This document shows, piece by piece, positions 8,384 to 18,377 of a stretch of 64,000 bases of DNA; the stretch's first letter is position 1, and every line of letters begins with the position of its first letter. Origin of the DNA: Halopseudomonas nanhaiensis (GTDB lineage: Bacteria > Pseudomonadota > Gammaproteobacteria > Pseudomonadales > Pseudomonadaceae); contig NZ_CP073751.1 in assembly GCF_020025155.1 (NCBI RefSeq), positions 1,984,001 to 2,048,000 of the forward strand, written 5' to 3'. A program made the position numbers and the translations under genes. The notes under the pieces were generated by a model, which did no database searches, was not told the DNA's origin, and was given only the letters and a program-made list of their open reading frames with translations.

Positions 8384-11300
8384 ATGAAAAGAATGCTGAT
8401 CAACGCAACTCAACCCGAAGAGTTGCGCGTCGCCCTGGTAGATGGCCAGCGCCTGTACGATCTGGATATCGAATCCGGAGCACGGGAACAGAAGAAGGCC
8501 AACATCTACATGGGCCGTATCACCCGTGTCGAGCCCAGTCTCGAAGCGGCTTTCGTCGACTTCGGCTCCGAGCGTCACGGCTTCCTCCCCCTGAAGGAAA
8601 TCTCCAGAGAATACTTCTCCAAGCAGCCGGAAGGTCGCGTCAATATCAAGGAAGTGCTCAGAGAAGGCCAGGAAGTCATTGTCCAGGTCGACAAGGAAGA
8701 GCGCGGCAACAAGGGCGCTGCCCTCACCACCTTCATCAGTCTGGCCGGCCGCTATCTGGTGCTCATGCCCAACAACCCCCGCGCAGGCGGTATTTCCCGT
8801 CGCATCGAGGGTGAAGAGCGCAATGAGCTGCGCGAAGCGCTGAACAGCCTGAACATCCCTGCTGACATGGGCATGATCGTTCGCACCGCGGGTCTGGGCC
8901 GCAGCGCCGAGGAATTGCAGTGGGACCTCGATTACCTGCTGCAACTGTGGGAAGCCATCAAGTCGGCTTCTGCCGAGCGCAAGGGCCCGTTCCTGATCTA
9001 CCAGGAAAGCAACGTCATCATCCGCGCCATCCGCGACTACCTGCGCCAGGACATCGGCGAAGTGCTGATCGACAGCGAAACGGTCAAGGAAGAAGCGCTC
9101 AACTTCATCAGCCAGGTCATGCCGCAGTACGCGAGCAAGGTCAAGCTATACGAAGACAGCGTTCCGCTGTTCAACCGCTTTCAAATTGAGAGCCAGATTG
9201 AGACAGCCTTCGAACGCGAAGTGAAACTGCCCTCCGGCGGGTCGATCGTCATCGACCACACCGAAGCGCTCGTTTCGATCGATATCAACTCCGCTCGCGC
9301 GACCAAGGGCGGTGACATCGAAGAAACCGCACTGCAGACCAACCTGGAAGCAGCAGAAGAGATCGCCCGTCAACTCCGCCTGCGTGATATCGGCGGCCTG
9401 ATCGTCATCGATTTCATCGACATGACGCCGGCGAAGAACCAGCGTGCGGTGGAAGAACGCGTTCGCGAAAGCCTGGAAGCGGATCGTGCCCGTGTACAGG
9501 TCGGCCGCATTTCCCGTTTCGGCCTGCTGGAAATGTCGCGCCAGCGCCTCCGTCCTTCGCTGGGCGAAACCAGCGGCATCGTTTGCCCGCGCTGTAACGG
9601 TCGCGGCACTATCCGCGATGTGGAATCACTCTCCCTTTCTGTCTTGCGCCTGATCGAAGAGGAAGCGCTCAAGGAACGCACCGCGGAAGTACGTGCGCAT
9701 GTGCCGATTGCCGTCGCCACTTTCCTGCTCAATGAAAAACGCGAAGCGTTGGCGAACACCGAGAAGCGTACCAAGGTCCGCCTGGTGATTCTGCCCAGCG
9801 AGCATATGGAAACACCCCACTTCGACGTGCAGCGTCTGCGTGACGATCACGAGTCGGTCGTAGCCGGCGAGACCAGCTACGCCATGAAGGCAGACGTAGT
9901 GGCCGAGGAACCGGTGCAGGTCAGTCAGACTCGTGCCATCGTTCGCCAGGAAGCGGCGGTCAAGAGCATTGCCCCTGCCCGCCCTGCCCCCACCCCTGCT
10001 CCGATCCCTGCCACCCAGGTCATTCAGGAAGCTCAGCCGGGCCTGTTCAAGGGCATCATCAAGTCGCTGGTAAGCCTGTTTGCCGGCAACTCGGAGCCCG
10101 AGGCCGCAGCAGAGAAAGAAAAAGCCGCCGTCGAGCCGCGTACCGAGCGCAAGCCGAGCCGCGACAGCAACCGTGGTGGTGATGATCGTCGCAATGGCCG
10201 TCGTCGTTCGCGTAACGATCGTGGCGAGCGCTCCGAGCGCAACGAGGGTGAGCGCAAGCAGTCCGGTCGTGCAGAGCGCAGCGAACGCCCGGAACGCGCC
10301 GAGCGGCCAGAACGCGCTGAACGCCCGGAGCGCGCGGAACGCACTGAGCGTGGCGAACGCAAGGCCGAACTGGCTCCTGAAAGCAAGCCGGCCGAAACGA
10401 CTCGTCGGCGTCGTCGCAGCCCGGAAGCAGCGGAACGCACTCCTCGCGCCGAAGAGCCTGTCGATACAGGCGTGCCGACCGAACCACGCGGTCCAGCCGA
10501 GCGGCGTCCGCGCCAGGAAGACAAGCCCGAGGTTGATGAAGCGCTGGAAGCTGGCTCCGAGCAGCAGGACGATCAGAGCGACGGCGACCGCCCCAAGCGC
10601 CGCTCGCGCAATAGCCAGCGCCGCCGCAACAACCGTCGCAGCCGCCCGAATCCGGATGAAGCTACCGCTACCGGTGAGGCAAATGGCGCCGATCAGTCGA
10701 ATGAAGGCTCCAGCACCGACCAGGCACCTCAAGTGCCTGCCGAAGCCGCTGTCGCAGCGACCGCCGCCGTAGCTGCCGGTCTCGGCGCAGTGTCTGCAGA
10801 AGTCGACCCAAGCGAGCCCCAGCCGGTAACCAGCGAAGAAACGAACGACGTTCAGACGCCGGTTGAAGAAGGCCTCAAGCAGAACGCTGCTCAAGCCGAG
10901 CAGACTATCGAGAGCGCAGTCGAAGCGTTCAGCCAGTCGCATCGTGATCAGACCAGCGAGCACAGCGCCGAATCGTTCGACAGCGATGCCGGTCAGGCCG
11001 CGGAACTGGCTGTCGAACCTGAACAGCCAGCCCCCCAGGTCGCGGCTGCAAGCGAGCCTCAATCCGAGCCAGCAAGCGAGCCGAAAGCAGTTGAACCAGA
11101 AGTTGTTCGAAACGACGCCGTGGCGCCGGAGGCTCAGCCGGAAGAGCCCGTGAAAACCGAAGCGGCGCCAGCTTTGACTGAAAGCGGTCGCGCCTATAAC
11201 GATCCGCGGGAAGTCCGTCGGCGTCAGCAGGAAGCCAAGCGCATGGCAGAGCAACAGGCGGCTGCCGTTGCCGACAGCGAACAGACCTCGCTGCCTCTGG

Positions 11301-11710
11301 ACACGGCAGAAGCGCCAGCGTCATCCAACGCTACCGGTGATGATGCTCATCCGGATACCAGCGTGCTGGCCCAGCAGTTCGACAGCGTTGATGCGCCTGT
11401 CGAGCCTTCGGAACAACAGCCGGTACACAACGCCACTGGCGATGTGGGCCATCCGGACCTGAACGTGCTCGAACAACAGCTCGACAGTCCGTCCGAGGAA
11501 GAGGTCAAGGTTGATACGCTACCGGAACCGAGCAGCGTTGCAGGTCACCCCGACACCAACGTTCTGGACCAGCAGCGCGAGAACGAAGCGCAGGCAGAGG
11601 AGTCATCGACTGAGGACGGTACAGGACAGGCCGGTCATCCCGATACCCATGCTCTCGCGCAGCAGCTCGAGAACAAGGAGGAGGACGAGGACCAGAAGCC
11701 CAAGCAATAA
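8384..11710 (+). CDS. rne: Ribonuclease E
   Basis: Essential endoribonuclease and degradosome scaffold at the inner membrane. Domains in the 1108-residue protein are: RNase H-like/S1 region (about 1-120), 5'-sensor and DNase I-like catalytic region with SIDINSAR and the DFIDM acidic site, and the zinc-link CPRCNGRG (Cys401, Cys404). An amphipathic membrane-targeting helix lies at about 553-567 ([14 protein letters not shown]). The rest is a disordered scaffold: Arg/Glu-rich RNA-binding repeats of the type ERPERAE (about 630-665), a [11 protein letters not shown] segment near 938-948, and four HPDxxxLxQQ repeats between 985 and the C-terminus. The ribosome site is weak and lies beside a hairpin, consistent with autoregulation. 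A bidirectional terminator follows. Confidence 0.97.
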   Translation: MKRMLINATQPEELRVALVDGQRLYDLDIESGAREQKKANIYMGRITRVEPSLEAAFVDFGSERHGFLPLKEISREYFSKQPEGRVNIKEVLREGQEVIVQVDKEERGNKGAALTTFISLAGRYLVLMPNNPRAGGISRRIEGEERNELREALNSLNIPADMGMIVRTAGLGRSAEELQWDLDYLLQLWEAIKSASAERKGPFLIYQESNVIIRAIRDYLRQDIGEVLIDSETVKEEALNFISQVMPQYASKVKLYEDSVPLFNRFQIESQIETAFEREVKLPSGGSIVIDHTEALVSIDINSARATKGGDIEETALQTNLEAAEEIARQLRLRDIGGLIVIDFIDMTPAKNQRAVEERVRESLEADRARVQVGRISRFGLLEMSRQRLRPSLGETSGIVCPRCNGRGTIRDVESLSLSVLRLIEEEALKERTAEVRAHVPIAVATFLLNEKREALANTEKRTKVRLVILPSEHMETPHFDVQRLRDDHESVVAGETSYAMKADVVAEEPVQVSQTRAIVRQEAAVKSIAPARPAPTPAPIPATQVIQEAQPGLFKGIIKSLVSLFAGNSEPEAAAEKEKAAVEPRTERKPSRDSNRGGDDRRNGRRRSRNDRGERSERNEGERKQSGRAERSERPERAERPERAERPERAERTERGERKAELAPESKPAETTRRRRRSPEAAERTPRAEEPVDTGVPTEPRGPAERRPRQEDKPEVDEALEAGSEQQDDQSDGDRPKRRSRNSQRRRNNRRSRPNPDEATATGEANGADQSNEGSSTDQAPQVPAEAAVAATAAVAAGLGAVSAEVDPSEPQPVTSEETNDVQTPVEEGLKQNAAQAEQTIESAVEAFSQSHRDQTSEHSAESFDSDAGQAAELAVEPEQPAPQVAAASEPQSEPASEPKAVEPEVVRNDAVAPEAQPEEPVKTEAAPALTESGRAYNDPREVRRRQQEAKRMAEQQAAAVADSEQTSLPLDTAEAPASSNATGDDAHPDTSVLAQQFDSVDAPVEPSEQQPVHNATGDVGHPDLNVLEQQLDSPSEEEVKVDTLPEPSSVAGHPDTNVLDQQRENEAQAEESSTEDGTGQAGHPDTHALAQQLENKEEDEDQKPKQ
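11336..11704 (+). repeat. Four imperfect HPDxxxLxQQ repeats in the RNase E tail
   Basis: Coding repeats with the histidine of each copy at residues 989, 1023, 1055 and 1085, a period falling from 34 to 30 residues. The shared core is (G/A)HPD-(T/L)-x-(V/A)-L-x-QQ, joined by acidic Ser/Pro/Glu-rich linkers. They make up the whole C-terminal end of the scaffold. Confidence 0.85.
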
Positions 11711-11722
11711 GGCGGGCCCATG

Positions 11723-11753
11723 AAAAAAGGGATGCTTCGGCATCCCTTTTTTT
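11723..11753. terminator. Bidirectional terminator between rne and murB
   Basis: Perfect 12-bp repeat (AAAAAAGGGATG, loop CTTCGG, CATCCCTTTTTT) flanked by A and T runs, located between the convergent ends of rne and murB. It should work on both strands. Confidence 0.92.
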
Positions 11754-11769
11754 GCGAGATGTCTTTACA

Positions 11770-12804
11770 TCAATGTGTAATGGGCAGGCCCAGTAACTGC
11801 GGCTCCATCTCAAGTTCGACGCCGAAACGGCGGACCACATCCGCACGAATGTCTTCAGCCAGAGCCATCACCTCCTCGCCTCTGGCACCACCATGATTGA
11901 CCAGAACCAGCGCCTGATCAGGATTGACGCCGACTGCTCCGCGGCGCAGGCCCCGCCACCCAGCCTGATCTATCAGCCAACCAGCAGCAAGCTTCACCGA
12001 ACCGGTCTGTTGCGGATAACAGGGCATCGCAGGGTTGGCAGCCAGCAATGTCTGCGCGACATCGCTCGCCACTACCGGATTCTTGAAGAAGCTACCTGCA
12101 TTGCCGATGCGCGTCGGGTCCGGAAGCTTGGCACGTCTGATACGGCATACAAGCTCCGCCACGACGCGAGCGTCAGCACGGGCCAGACCCGTCTCATGCC
12201 AGGCCGTACGAAGCGGCTCATAGTCGACGCGAAGCTGAGGTGTGCGAAGCAGCCGCAGCCTCACACAGAGAATGATGAACCGCCCGGGGTGCCGTTTGAA
12301 AACACTGTCCCGGTAGGCAAACTCGCAAGCCTGCCGGTCGAAGCGCAGTACCTGAGCTGTATCCCGATCGTACGCATCAAGACTGTCGAACAGGTCGGCC
12401 AATTCGACGCCATAAGCACCGATATTCTGCACCGGCGACGCGCCCACGGTGCCCGGGATCAGTGACAGGTTTTCGAGGCCCGACAACCCGTGATCGAGCG
12501 CCCACATCGTCAGCCTATGCCAATTTTCTCCGGCAGCGGCCTCGATCAGCACCGATTCGTCTGCCCGGGACAGGACCCGGCGGCCGCGACTGCGCATGCA
12601 GATCGTCAGTCCCCGCACCGGGCCGGCGAGTACGATGTTGCTACCGCCTCCCAGAACAGTGACAGGCCAACGCTTGCGCTCAGCCAGCGCCAGTGCGTCC
12701 AGCAGCTGGCTGAGCGTCTCCACCTCGATGAGATGATCAGCATGCTCGCGTATGCCAAAGGTGTTGTAGTTGCTGAGATCGACAGCGTCGCGCACCGCGG
12801 TCAT
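11770..12804 (-). CDS. murB: UDP-N-acetylenolpyruvoylglucosamine reductase
   Basis: FAD- and NADPH-dependent reductase that makes UDP-MurNAc, the second step of peptidoglycan precursor synthesis. The 344-residue protein belongs to the E. coli type I group: NYNTFGI near the start, VTVLGGGSNIV for FAD binding, GxxxGLSGLENLSLIPGTVGASPVQNIGAYG, YRDSVFK, and GNAGSFFKNPVV with the catalytic serine. The start at 12804 is supported by AAGGAGT 9 nt upstream; an in-frame codon at 12846 is not. It ends the comEC-to-murB gene series. The ptpA gene that I expect between kdsB and murB is absent. Confidence 0.95.
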   Translation of the reverse strand: MTAVRDAVDLSNYNTFGIREHADHLIEVETLSQLLDALALAERKRWPVTVLGGGSNIVLAGPVRGLTICMRSRGRRVLSRADESVLIEAAAGENWHRLTMWALDHGLSGLENLSLIPGTVGASPVQNIGAYGVELADLFDSLDAYDRDTAQVLRFDRQACEFAYRDSVFKRHPGRFIILCVRLRLLRTPQLRVDYEPLRTAWHETGLARADARVVAELVCRIRRAKLPDPTRIGNAGSFFKNPVVASDVAQTLLAANPAMPCYPQQTGSVKLAAGWLIDQAGWRGLRRGAVGVNPDQALVLVNHGGARGEEVMALAEDIRADVVRRFGVELEMEPQLLGLPITH

Positions 12805-12871
12805 CGGGCGCGACTCCTTGAGGTAGCCGGTGCACCGGACGCACACCAGCAGCGGATACAGCGATACCGGC

Positions 12872-13633
12872 TCATGCGTCGGCCAGCAACGCGCGTACGC
12901 GGTTCAGGTCCTCTAGGGTATCGACGCCGGCGGGCGGCACTTCACAGGCCTCAGCGACGTGAATACGTTGCCCGTACCAGAGCGCCCGCAACTGTTCCAG
13001 CGACTCGACCAGCTCCAGCGGACTGACCGGCCATGACACGTAGTCATGGAGAAAGCGCACGCGATAGGCGTACAACCCGATATGCCGTTGGAAGATGACG
13101 CCGGCGGGCAGTTCAGCCGGGCGGCCTGCGGCAAACTGGTCCCGACACCAGGGCATTGGAGCGCGGCTGAAATACAGCGCATAACCGGCCCGATCGGTGA
13201 CCACCTTGACCACGTTAGGGTTGAACAGCGAATCGACGTCCACCAGCGGCTCGGAAAGCGTGGCGATGCTCGCCAGGCTCGAGGCCTGCAGGTTCCCCGC
13301 CACCTGGTCGATCAGAGCGGGCGGCAGCAACGGCTCGTCACCTTGCACGTTCACGACACAGGCGTCGTCAGACAGTCCCAGGTGGCTCGCGACCTCCTGC
13401 AGACGGTCGGTACCCGAAGGATGGTCAGGACTGGTCAGCACCACATCCGCCCCAAACGAACGACAGGCCTCGACGATTCTCGGATCGTCGGTAGCGACCG
13501 TTACACTCAGAGCCTGACTTCTGCGAGCCTGCTCCCAGACGTGTTGAATCATCGGTTTGCCGACGATGTCCTGCAATGGCTTGCCGGGCAAACGCGTAGA
13601 AGCGAAGCGGGCGGGAATGATGACGTGGTACAT
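12872..13633 (-). CDS. kdsB: 3-deoxy-manno-octulosonate cytidylyltransferase (CMP-KDO synthetase)
   Basis: KdsB activates KDO with CTP to CMP-KDO for the lipopolysaccharide inner core, in the cytoplasm. The 253-residue protein begins [19 protein letters not shown], the nucleotide-binding signature, followed by [25 protein letters not shown] and the late [10 protein letters not shown] segment. The start at 13633 lies 1 nt after the stop of the upstream Trm112-like gene. It sits with lpxK, consistent with joint control of lipid A and core synthesis. Confidence 0.96.
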   Translation of the reverse strand: MYHVIIPARFASTRLPGKPLQDIVGKPMIQHVWEQARRSQALSVTVATDDPRIVEACRSFGADVVLTSPDHPSGTDRLQEVASHLGLSDDACVVNVQGDEPLLPPALIDQVAGNLQASSLASIATLSEPLVDVDSLFNPNVVKVVTDRAGYALYFSRAPMPWCRDQFAAGRPAELPAGVIFQRHIGLYAYRVRFLHDYVSWPVSPLELVESLEQLRALWYGQRIHVAEACEVPPAGVDTLEDLNRVRALLADA

Positions 13634-13634
13634 A

Positions 13635-13820
13635 TCAGCGATCCAGTCGCTCGTCGGCATCGAGCGCGCGGGCTTCGCTTTCCAGCATCACCGGAATGCC
13701 GTCGCGTATCGGGTACGCCAGACCATCGGCACGGCACCAGAGTTCGGTCTTGTCCTGATTCTGAACCAGGGGCCCCTTGCATAGCGGACAGGCAAGGATA
13801 TCGAGCAATTTCGGGTCCAT
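13635..13820 (-). CDS. Trm112/YcaR-family small zinc-ribbon-like protein
   Basis: A 61-residue protein starting [18 protein letters not shown], the YcaR/Trm112 signature, with Cys11, Cys14 and Cys29 and the closing [17 protein letters not shown]. In eukaryotes Trm112 activates methyltransferases; the bacterial role is unknown. It shares one base with the lpxK stop and ends 1 nt before kdsB, as is usual for lpxK-ycaR-kdsB loci. Confidence 0.92.
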   Translation of the reverse strand: MDPKLLDILACPLCKGPLVQNQDKTELWCRADGLAYPIRDGIPVMLESEARALDADERLDR

Positions 13821-14839
13821 TAACGTACTCCGGAGATTGGTGTCTTGGGCAGACAGGCATCGAGGCCCTGCGCAAACTCGTCGCTCAAGACCGCCTCGAC
13901 ACTCAGATACCACCAGTTGTCCTGCGCCAGCCCGGCACATTTGACGGCGTCCTTCTCGGTCATGATGACCGGACGATCGCGCTCGAGACTGGCAAAGCTG
14001 TCTGCATTGTAATGGGCATGGTCCGCAAAGGCATGCTTTCTGGGTACGAAGCCCAGCTGTTGCAATGTATCGAAAAAACGCTGGGGATTGCCGATGCCGG
14101 CAACGGCCTCGACTTCACGTGAGTCGTCCCAGCGATCGAGCGCCTTGCGCTCGCCGGTCAGGATGTTAACCAAGGCGGTCGGCGCCAGACGCATTGCGTA
14201 CTGGTTACCCGTTTCTTCCGGCGCGCCGTTACGTACGACCAGATCGACGCTGTTCAAGCGCTGCACGGGCTCGCGAAGGGGTCCCTCCGGCAAGCAACGA
14301 CCGTTGCCAAGCCCGCGGGCGTGGTCAACCATGACTATCTCTACAGCTCGAGCGAGTCGGTAATGCTGCAACCCGTCGTCACTGATGATGACGTCGACTT
14401 CGTGTTGCTCGAGCAGTGCGCGACATCCCCGCGGCCGATCCGGGTCGATCACCACTGGCACGCTGGTACGCCGGGCGATAAGCAAGGGTTCGTCGCCGCT
14501 GCGAGAAGGCAGATCCGAGGGTGTCACGAAGCGCGGAAAGACGCCCGGGTCGGCACCGTAACCACGGCTGATCACGCCGACTCGAAGCCCGCGCGCTTGC
14601 AGATGGGCAATCAGCCAGAGACACATGGGCGTCTTGCCGGTGCCACCGAGAGTAAGATTTCCGACCACAATGACTGGCACTGGGGCCGTCCATTGCCGAG
14701 CGTGGCCGGACAGGTAGCGGGCCCTGCGACGGGTCGCCAGAGCCGCATACAAGGCTGACACCGGTCGCAGCACCACCAGCCAGCTCTGGCGCTCGTACCA
14801 CGCGCGAAGGAAGAATCGCTCAAGTGCTGAACCGCTCAC
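13820..14839 (-). CDS. lpxK: Tetraacyldisaccharide 4'-kinase
   Basis: LpxK is the inner-membrane kinase that phosphorylates the 4' position of the lipid A disaccharide to give lipid IVA. The 339-residue protein has an N-terminal hydrophobic helix and a P-loop GGTGKTP at residues 65-71 preceded by [12 protein letters not shown], then [26 protein letters not shown] and the late MTEKDAVKC. Its start overlaps the exbD end by 4 nt and its stop overlaps the next gene by 1 nt, so expression is closely coupled to both neighbours. Confidence 0.96.
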   Translation of the reverse strand: MSGSALERFFLRAWYERQSWLVVLRPVSALYAALATRRRARYLSGHARQWTAPVPVIVVGNLTLGGTGKTPMCLWLIAHLQARGLRVGVISRGYGADPGVFPRFVTPSDLPSRSGDEPLLIARRTSVPVVIDPDRPRGCRALLEQHEVDVIISDDGLQHYRLARAVEIVMVDHARGLGNGRCLPEGPLREPVQRLNSVDLVVRNGAPEETGNQYAMRLAPTALVNILTGERKALDRWDDSREVEAVAGIGNPQRFFDTLQQLGFVPRKHAFADHAHYNADSFASLERDRPVIMTEKDAVKCAGLAQDNWWYLSVEAVLSDEFAQGLDACLPKTPISGVR

Positions 14840-15270
14840 TGCGAGCCGCCCGCCTCCATCTGACTGGTGGTCAGCCGCAACCGGCCGAACCCGAGCTGGC
14901 CAGCAGCGTCCATGGCGGTAATGACGGACTGGTGGGGCGTTTGCGCGTCGGCCGTAATGATTACCGGCATGCTGGTGTCACCGGCCGATTCTCGCTCGAG
15001 TGCCGTCTTCAAACGATCCAGGCTTGGATCGAGCAGCACCTTGTCGTTTATCGCCGTCTCACCGCTGGCAGAAATGGTCACCTCGATCTGCTGGGGCACG
15101 GTCGACTCTACCGCTTCGCCGGAACTCGCTTGCGGCAGGTCAATCTTGAGCTGCGTCTCGCGGGTAAATGTCGTTGAGACCATGAAAAAGATCAGCAGCA
15201 GGAAGACCACATCGATCAGCGGCGTGAGATTGACCTCGACTCCGTCGAGCTTCTGTCTGCGAAAGTTCAC
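14836..15270 (-). CDS. exbD: ExbD/TolR-family biopolymer transport protein
   Basis: Inner-membrane stator component of proton-driven TonB/Tol-type motors. The 144-residue protein has a short cytoplasmic N-terminus, one membrane segment with the proton-conducting Asp in LTPLIDVVFLLLIFFMV (Asp20), and a periplasmic domain with LDPSLDRLKTALER and ADAQTPHQSVITAMDAAGQLG. It is paired with exbB two bases upstream. Position between comEC and lpxK is shared by other pseudomonads; the energised partner is not encoded here. Confidence 0.92.
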   Translation of the reverse strand: MNFRRQKLDGVEVNLTPLIDVVFLLLIFFMVSTTFTRETQLKIDLPQASSGEAVESTVPQQIEVTISASGETAINDKVLLDPSLDRLKTALERESAGDTSMPVIITADAQTPHQSVITAMDAAGQLGFGRLRLTTSQMEAGGSQ

Positions 15271-15272
15271 GG

Positions 15273-15944
15273 TCAGGCCCCTTTACGGCCGTTACCGGCG
15301 CGTAGCGGCACCGGCTCCGGCTGGGGGGCACCCTCAACATCGCGGTTACCCTGCATGACTTCCACCAGCCGCGTTGCCTCCTGCTCCATGCTGACCACCA
15401 GCTCGTCGACACGACGAACAAAGAAACGGTGAAAGAACAGCGCCGGTATGGCCACGGTAAGACCTGCAGCGGTGGTGATCAGAGCCTTCGAGATACCCCC
15501 CGCCAGTACGCCGGTATTGCCGGTACCCTGAGTCATGATCGCGCTGAATACGTCAATCATGCCGATCACTGTACCCAGGAGACCGAGCAAGGGAGTAATC
15601 GCAGCGATGGTGCCGAGCGTATTCAGATAGCGCTCCATTTCATGGATCACCTTGCTCGCTGCCTCCTGAATGCACTCCTTCATGATCTCGCGACCATGCC
15701 GGGCATTGGCCAGTCCTGCGGCGAGAATCTCACCCAGCGGAGAATCCGCTCGCAACGTCTTCAGCTTGACCGCATCGAGCTGACCATCCTTGACCCAGCG
15801 CCATACCTGGCCAAGCAGATTGGGAGGCGCGATGCGACTTGTGCGCAGGGTCCACAAACGTTCGATGATGATGGCAACGGCGATGACCGACGACAACAGA
15901 ATCGGCAGCATCAGCCAGCCACCTGCACTGATCAATTCCCACAC
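15273..15944 (-). CDS. exbB: ExbB/TolQ/MotA-family proton channel protein
   Basis: The channel partner of ExbD. The 223-residue protein has three predicted membrane segments: about residues 7-26, then LGTIAAITPLLGLLGTVIGMIDVF, which carries the family TPLLGLLGTVxGM signature, and ALITTAAGLTVAIPALFFHRFF. I place the start at a GTG (15944, protein MWELISAGGWLMLP) because GGGAGG lies 7 nt before it and the family begins there. An ATG further upstream adds unrelated sequence. The product is probably an inner-membrane motor complex with the adjacent ExbD. Confidence 0.92.
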   Translation of the reverse strand: MWELISAGGWLMLPILLSSVIAVAIIIERLWTLRTSRIAPPNLLGQVWRWVKDGQLDAVKLKTLRADSPLGEILAAGLANARHGREIMKECIQEAASKVIHEMERYLNTLGTIAAITPLLGLLGTVIGMIDVFSAIMTQGTGNTGVLAGGISKALITTAAGLTVAIPALFFHRFFVRRVDELVVSMEQEATRLVEVMQGNRDVEGAPQPEPVPLRAGNGRKGA

Positions 15945-16030
15945 AAGCGATCCCTCCCCAAACAGATTGTGACTCCAACACAGGCCCGGATACGGCTTGT
16001 CCGTCAGCCGCCTGTGAGAAAACAGCGTTG

Positions 16031-18277
16031 TTATTCGTGCCAGAAACGTTGCATCTGATCCCGCCACCGCCAGCTGAGAACGTCTGGATCAGCCGCACCG
16101 AAATCGAACTGTAACGCTCCGGAGCGCGCAGTATAAACCGGTTCAGCATGCAATTCTCGGTAACGTTCCACAACCTTCGGATGTGGGTGCCCGAAGGGAC
16201 TGTGGTAGGAAGAACTGAACACTACCCAGCGCGGGGAGACTGCGCGTATGAAGGCGTAGGAAGAGGAGGTACGACTACCGTGATGCGGAGCCAGCAGTAG
16301 CTCGGACTGCAGCGACTCGTCCAGCATCTGATACTCACCCCGGACGCCCAGGTCACCCGGCAACAATACCGAGCCATGCTCGCTGGCGATGTGCAGTACG
16401 CAGGATCGTTCATTGGCGGGCGCCGGCGGTTGGGCGCTGTACACGATGCGAAACTCCACGTCATCCCACTTCCAGCTCTCTCCTGGCTCGCAGGGTTGGG
16501 CATTCAACGCAGCCAGTTCGGAAGCCTGGCCAGAGAGCACTCGACGGGTCGGAAATCGTTCGATCACAGCGGAAGCTCCGCCCGCATGATCATTATCGGC
16601 GTGACTGAGCAACAGCAGATCAATCTGGCGCACGCCCAGCTCCTGCAGGGCCGGCGATACCACCGCTTCGCCGAGATCGAAGCCGCTGCGCAGGCGTGCA
16701 CCGGTGTCGTACAACAGGACATGCGAGCGAGTCTGCACCAGCACTGAAAGCCCCTGCCCCACATCAAGCACCGTGACGCGAAAGCCACCAGGCTCTGGAG
16801 GCGCCGTGGGCGGAACGAACAGTACAAGCAGGCAGGCGAGCGCCGGAACACGCAGAAAGCCGGCAAGCGGACTGACGAGGATCAGCGCCCCTGTCACACC
16901 GACGAGCCAGGCGCCCCAGCCCGGAAAAGGCTGACCGACCGGTCCTTGCCAGGAAGCCGCCAGTGTGAGCAGAGCAAACAGGCCGTTCAGCGCATGAGCC
17001 GCCATCACAAGGAGCCAGGAGAAGTCGGCGTACAAATCTGCCACGGTTCCCAGCAGTGCGGCCGGCACCACCAGCAGACTGACCCACGGTATTGCCACCA
17101 GATTCACCACGGGTGCTGTCAGGCTGCCCGGCATCCCCCACAACAACAACCACGGCCAGAGTCCGACAAAGATGACCCATTGTGCGCGGCCCCAACGCCA
17201 CCAGAGGCCGCGTATCGCCAATCGACCGCTCATCCCCAGCAACAGCAGGCCGACGGCAACGAATGAAAGCCAGAAGCCGGCGCGCAGCGGGGCGGCAGGC
17301 GCCAACGCGGCTACAGCACATAACGCTGCGAGCCAGAAAACCCAGGGATTGATCTGGCGATATCGCAGACGAGCCAGGAGCAGCAACGCGACCATGAGCA
17401 GCGCGCGCTGGGTGGGCACGGCGAAACCGGCGAGACCTGCGTACAGCGCAGCTGCAGCCAGCGCCAGCGGCGCCGCCAGCCATTGTTGCGGCCAAGGCAC
17501 GCGAAGCACGCCCAGCCAGCCGACGACAGACACCAGCCCGAATACCGCAGCGGCCACCATGCCGACGTGCAGCCCGGATATCACCATCAGATGTCCGGTA
17601 CCGGTGGCCTGAAGAATGTCCCAGTCCCGATCATCCAGCACGCTGCGATCGCCTACCACCAGCGCGATCAGGCGATCAGCGCCCGGCTGCTCCGACAGCG
17701 TTTCGCCAAGCCGGTGCCGAACCAGCCGGCGCCACCCGGAAAGACCGGACCCGCCGTCTTCCATGAGATCTGCGGCCCGGACGCTGGCTACCGCGCCGAT
17801 GCCCTGTGCATAGAGCCAGGCTTCATAGTCGAAGCCACCCGGATTAGACATCCCGCGCGGCCGTCTCAGGCTGCCGTCGAAATGCCAGCGTTCACCGGGC
17901 TGGACTGGCGCGCCGGAATACCAATGTGCGCGAATCAGCGGGAGCGCTTCGCCGGTGTCAACCAGCCGTGCATCCTTGATCAGAAATCGCCAACCCAGGC
18001 CGGTCGGTTCGGGCAACCCTGCAACGGTTCCGGTGAACGCCGCTCGCTTGTTATCCAGGTGCTCCGGCAGACGCTCACTCAGCATCCAATGGTGATAAGT
18101 CAACGCCCAGACCAATCCCAGCATGAACAGGGCCAGCGGCCGCACAAGCCGATGCAGCATCGCCGCGAATCCGGCGACCATTGCCAGTCCGACCACCCAC
18201 AGCGGTGGCAGCGTCGGAAATGAAAGTGGAGTGATGAGGCCGGCAAACAGCGCTGCCAGACTCAGGGTCAGGCTCAT
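16031..18277 (-). CDS. comEC: DNA internalization-related competence protein ComEC/Rec2
   Basis: Polytopic inner-membrane channel for single-stranded DNA uptake in transformation. The 748-residue protein is complete. It has an N-terminal hydrophobic region and a soluble DUF4131-like part (RAAFTGTVAGL...RWHFDGSLRRPRG). The competence domain with many membrane helices follows (GTGHLMVISGLHVGMVAA onward), and a C-terminal metallo-beta-lactamase domain carries LLSHADNDHAGG near residue 555 and LAPHHGSRTSSS. Its length and intact motifs suggest function, though competence needs other genes not seen here. It starts the minus-strand series leading to exbB, lpxK and murB. Start choice is moderately certain. 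Confidence 0.92.
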   Translation of the reverse strand: MSLTLSLAALFAGLITPLSFPTLPPLWVVGLAMVAGFAAMLHRLVRPLALFMLGLVWALTYHHWMLSERLPEHLDNKRAAFTGTVAGLPEPTGLGWRFLIKDARLVDTGEALPLIRAHWYSGAPVQPGERWHFDGSLRRPRGMSNPGGFDYEAWLYAQGIGAVASVRAADLMEDGGSGLSGWRRLVRHRLGETLSEQPGADRLIALVVGDRSVLDDRDWDILQATGTGHLMVISGLHVGMVAAAVFGLVSVVGWLGVLRVPWPQQWLAAPLALAAAALYAGLAGFAVPTQRALLMVALLLLARLRYRQINPWVFWLAALCAVAALAPAAPLRAGFWLSFVAVGLLLLGMSGRLAIRGLWWRWGRAQWVIFVGLWPWLLLWGMPGSLTAPVVNLVAIPWVSLLVVPAALLGTVADLYADFSWLLVMAAHALNGLFALLTLAASWQGPVGQPFPGWGAWLVGVTGALILVSPLAGFLRVPALACLLVLFVPPTAPPEPGGFRVTVLDVGQGLSVLVQTRSHVLLYDTGARLRSGFDLGEAVVSPALQELGVRQIDLLLLSHADNDHAGGASAVIERFPTRRVLSGQASELAALNAQPCEPGESWKWDDVEFRIVYSAQPPAPANERSCVLHIASEHGSVLLPGDLGVRGEYQMLDESLQSELLLAPHHGSRTSSSYAFIRAVSPRWVVFSSSYHSPFGHPHPKVVERYRELHAEPVYTARSGALQFDFGAADPDVLSWRWRDQMQRFWHE

Positions 18278-18377
18278 CGTGGAAACATCCTGTTCGCCAC
18301 TGGCTGGTCAGGCGGTAGTTACCGTCTGACATTCCATGCATAATTGATCGCACCCGTTCAGCAGCCAATGGTTTGCG

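Noticed and set aside
7760-8944. 394-codon minus-strand open frame across the rne leader
   Set aside because: Overlaps the rne promoter, leader and catalytic coding region; no family resemblance.
10261-10380. Arg/Glu-coding tandem repeat as a possible satellite or CRISPR-like array
   Set aside because: It is an in-frame protein repeat inside rne with degenerate units and no spacers.
9626-11254. 542-codon open frame antisense to rne
   Set aside because: Low-complexity translation (Arg/Phe/Leu-rich) opposite the repetitive RNase E tail.
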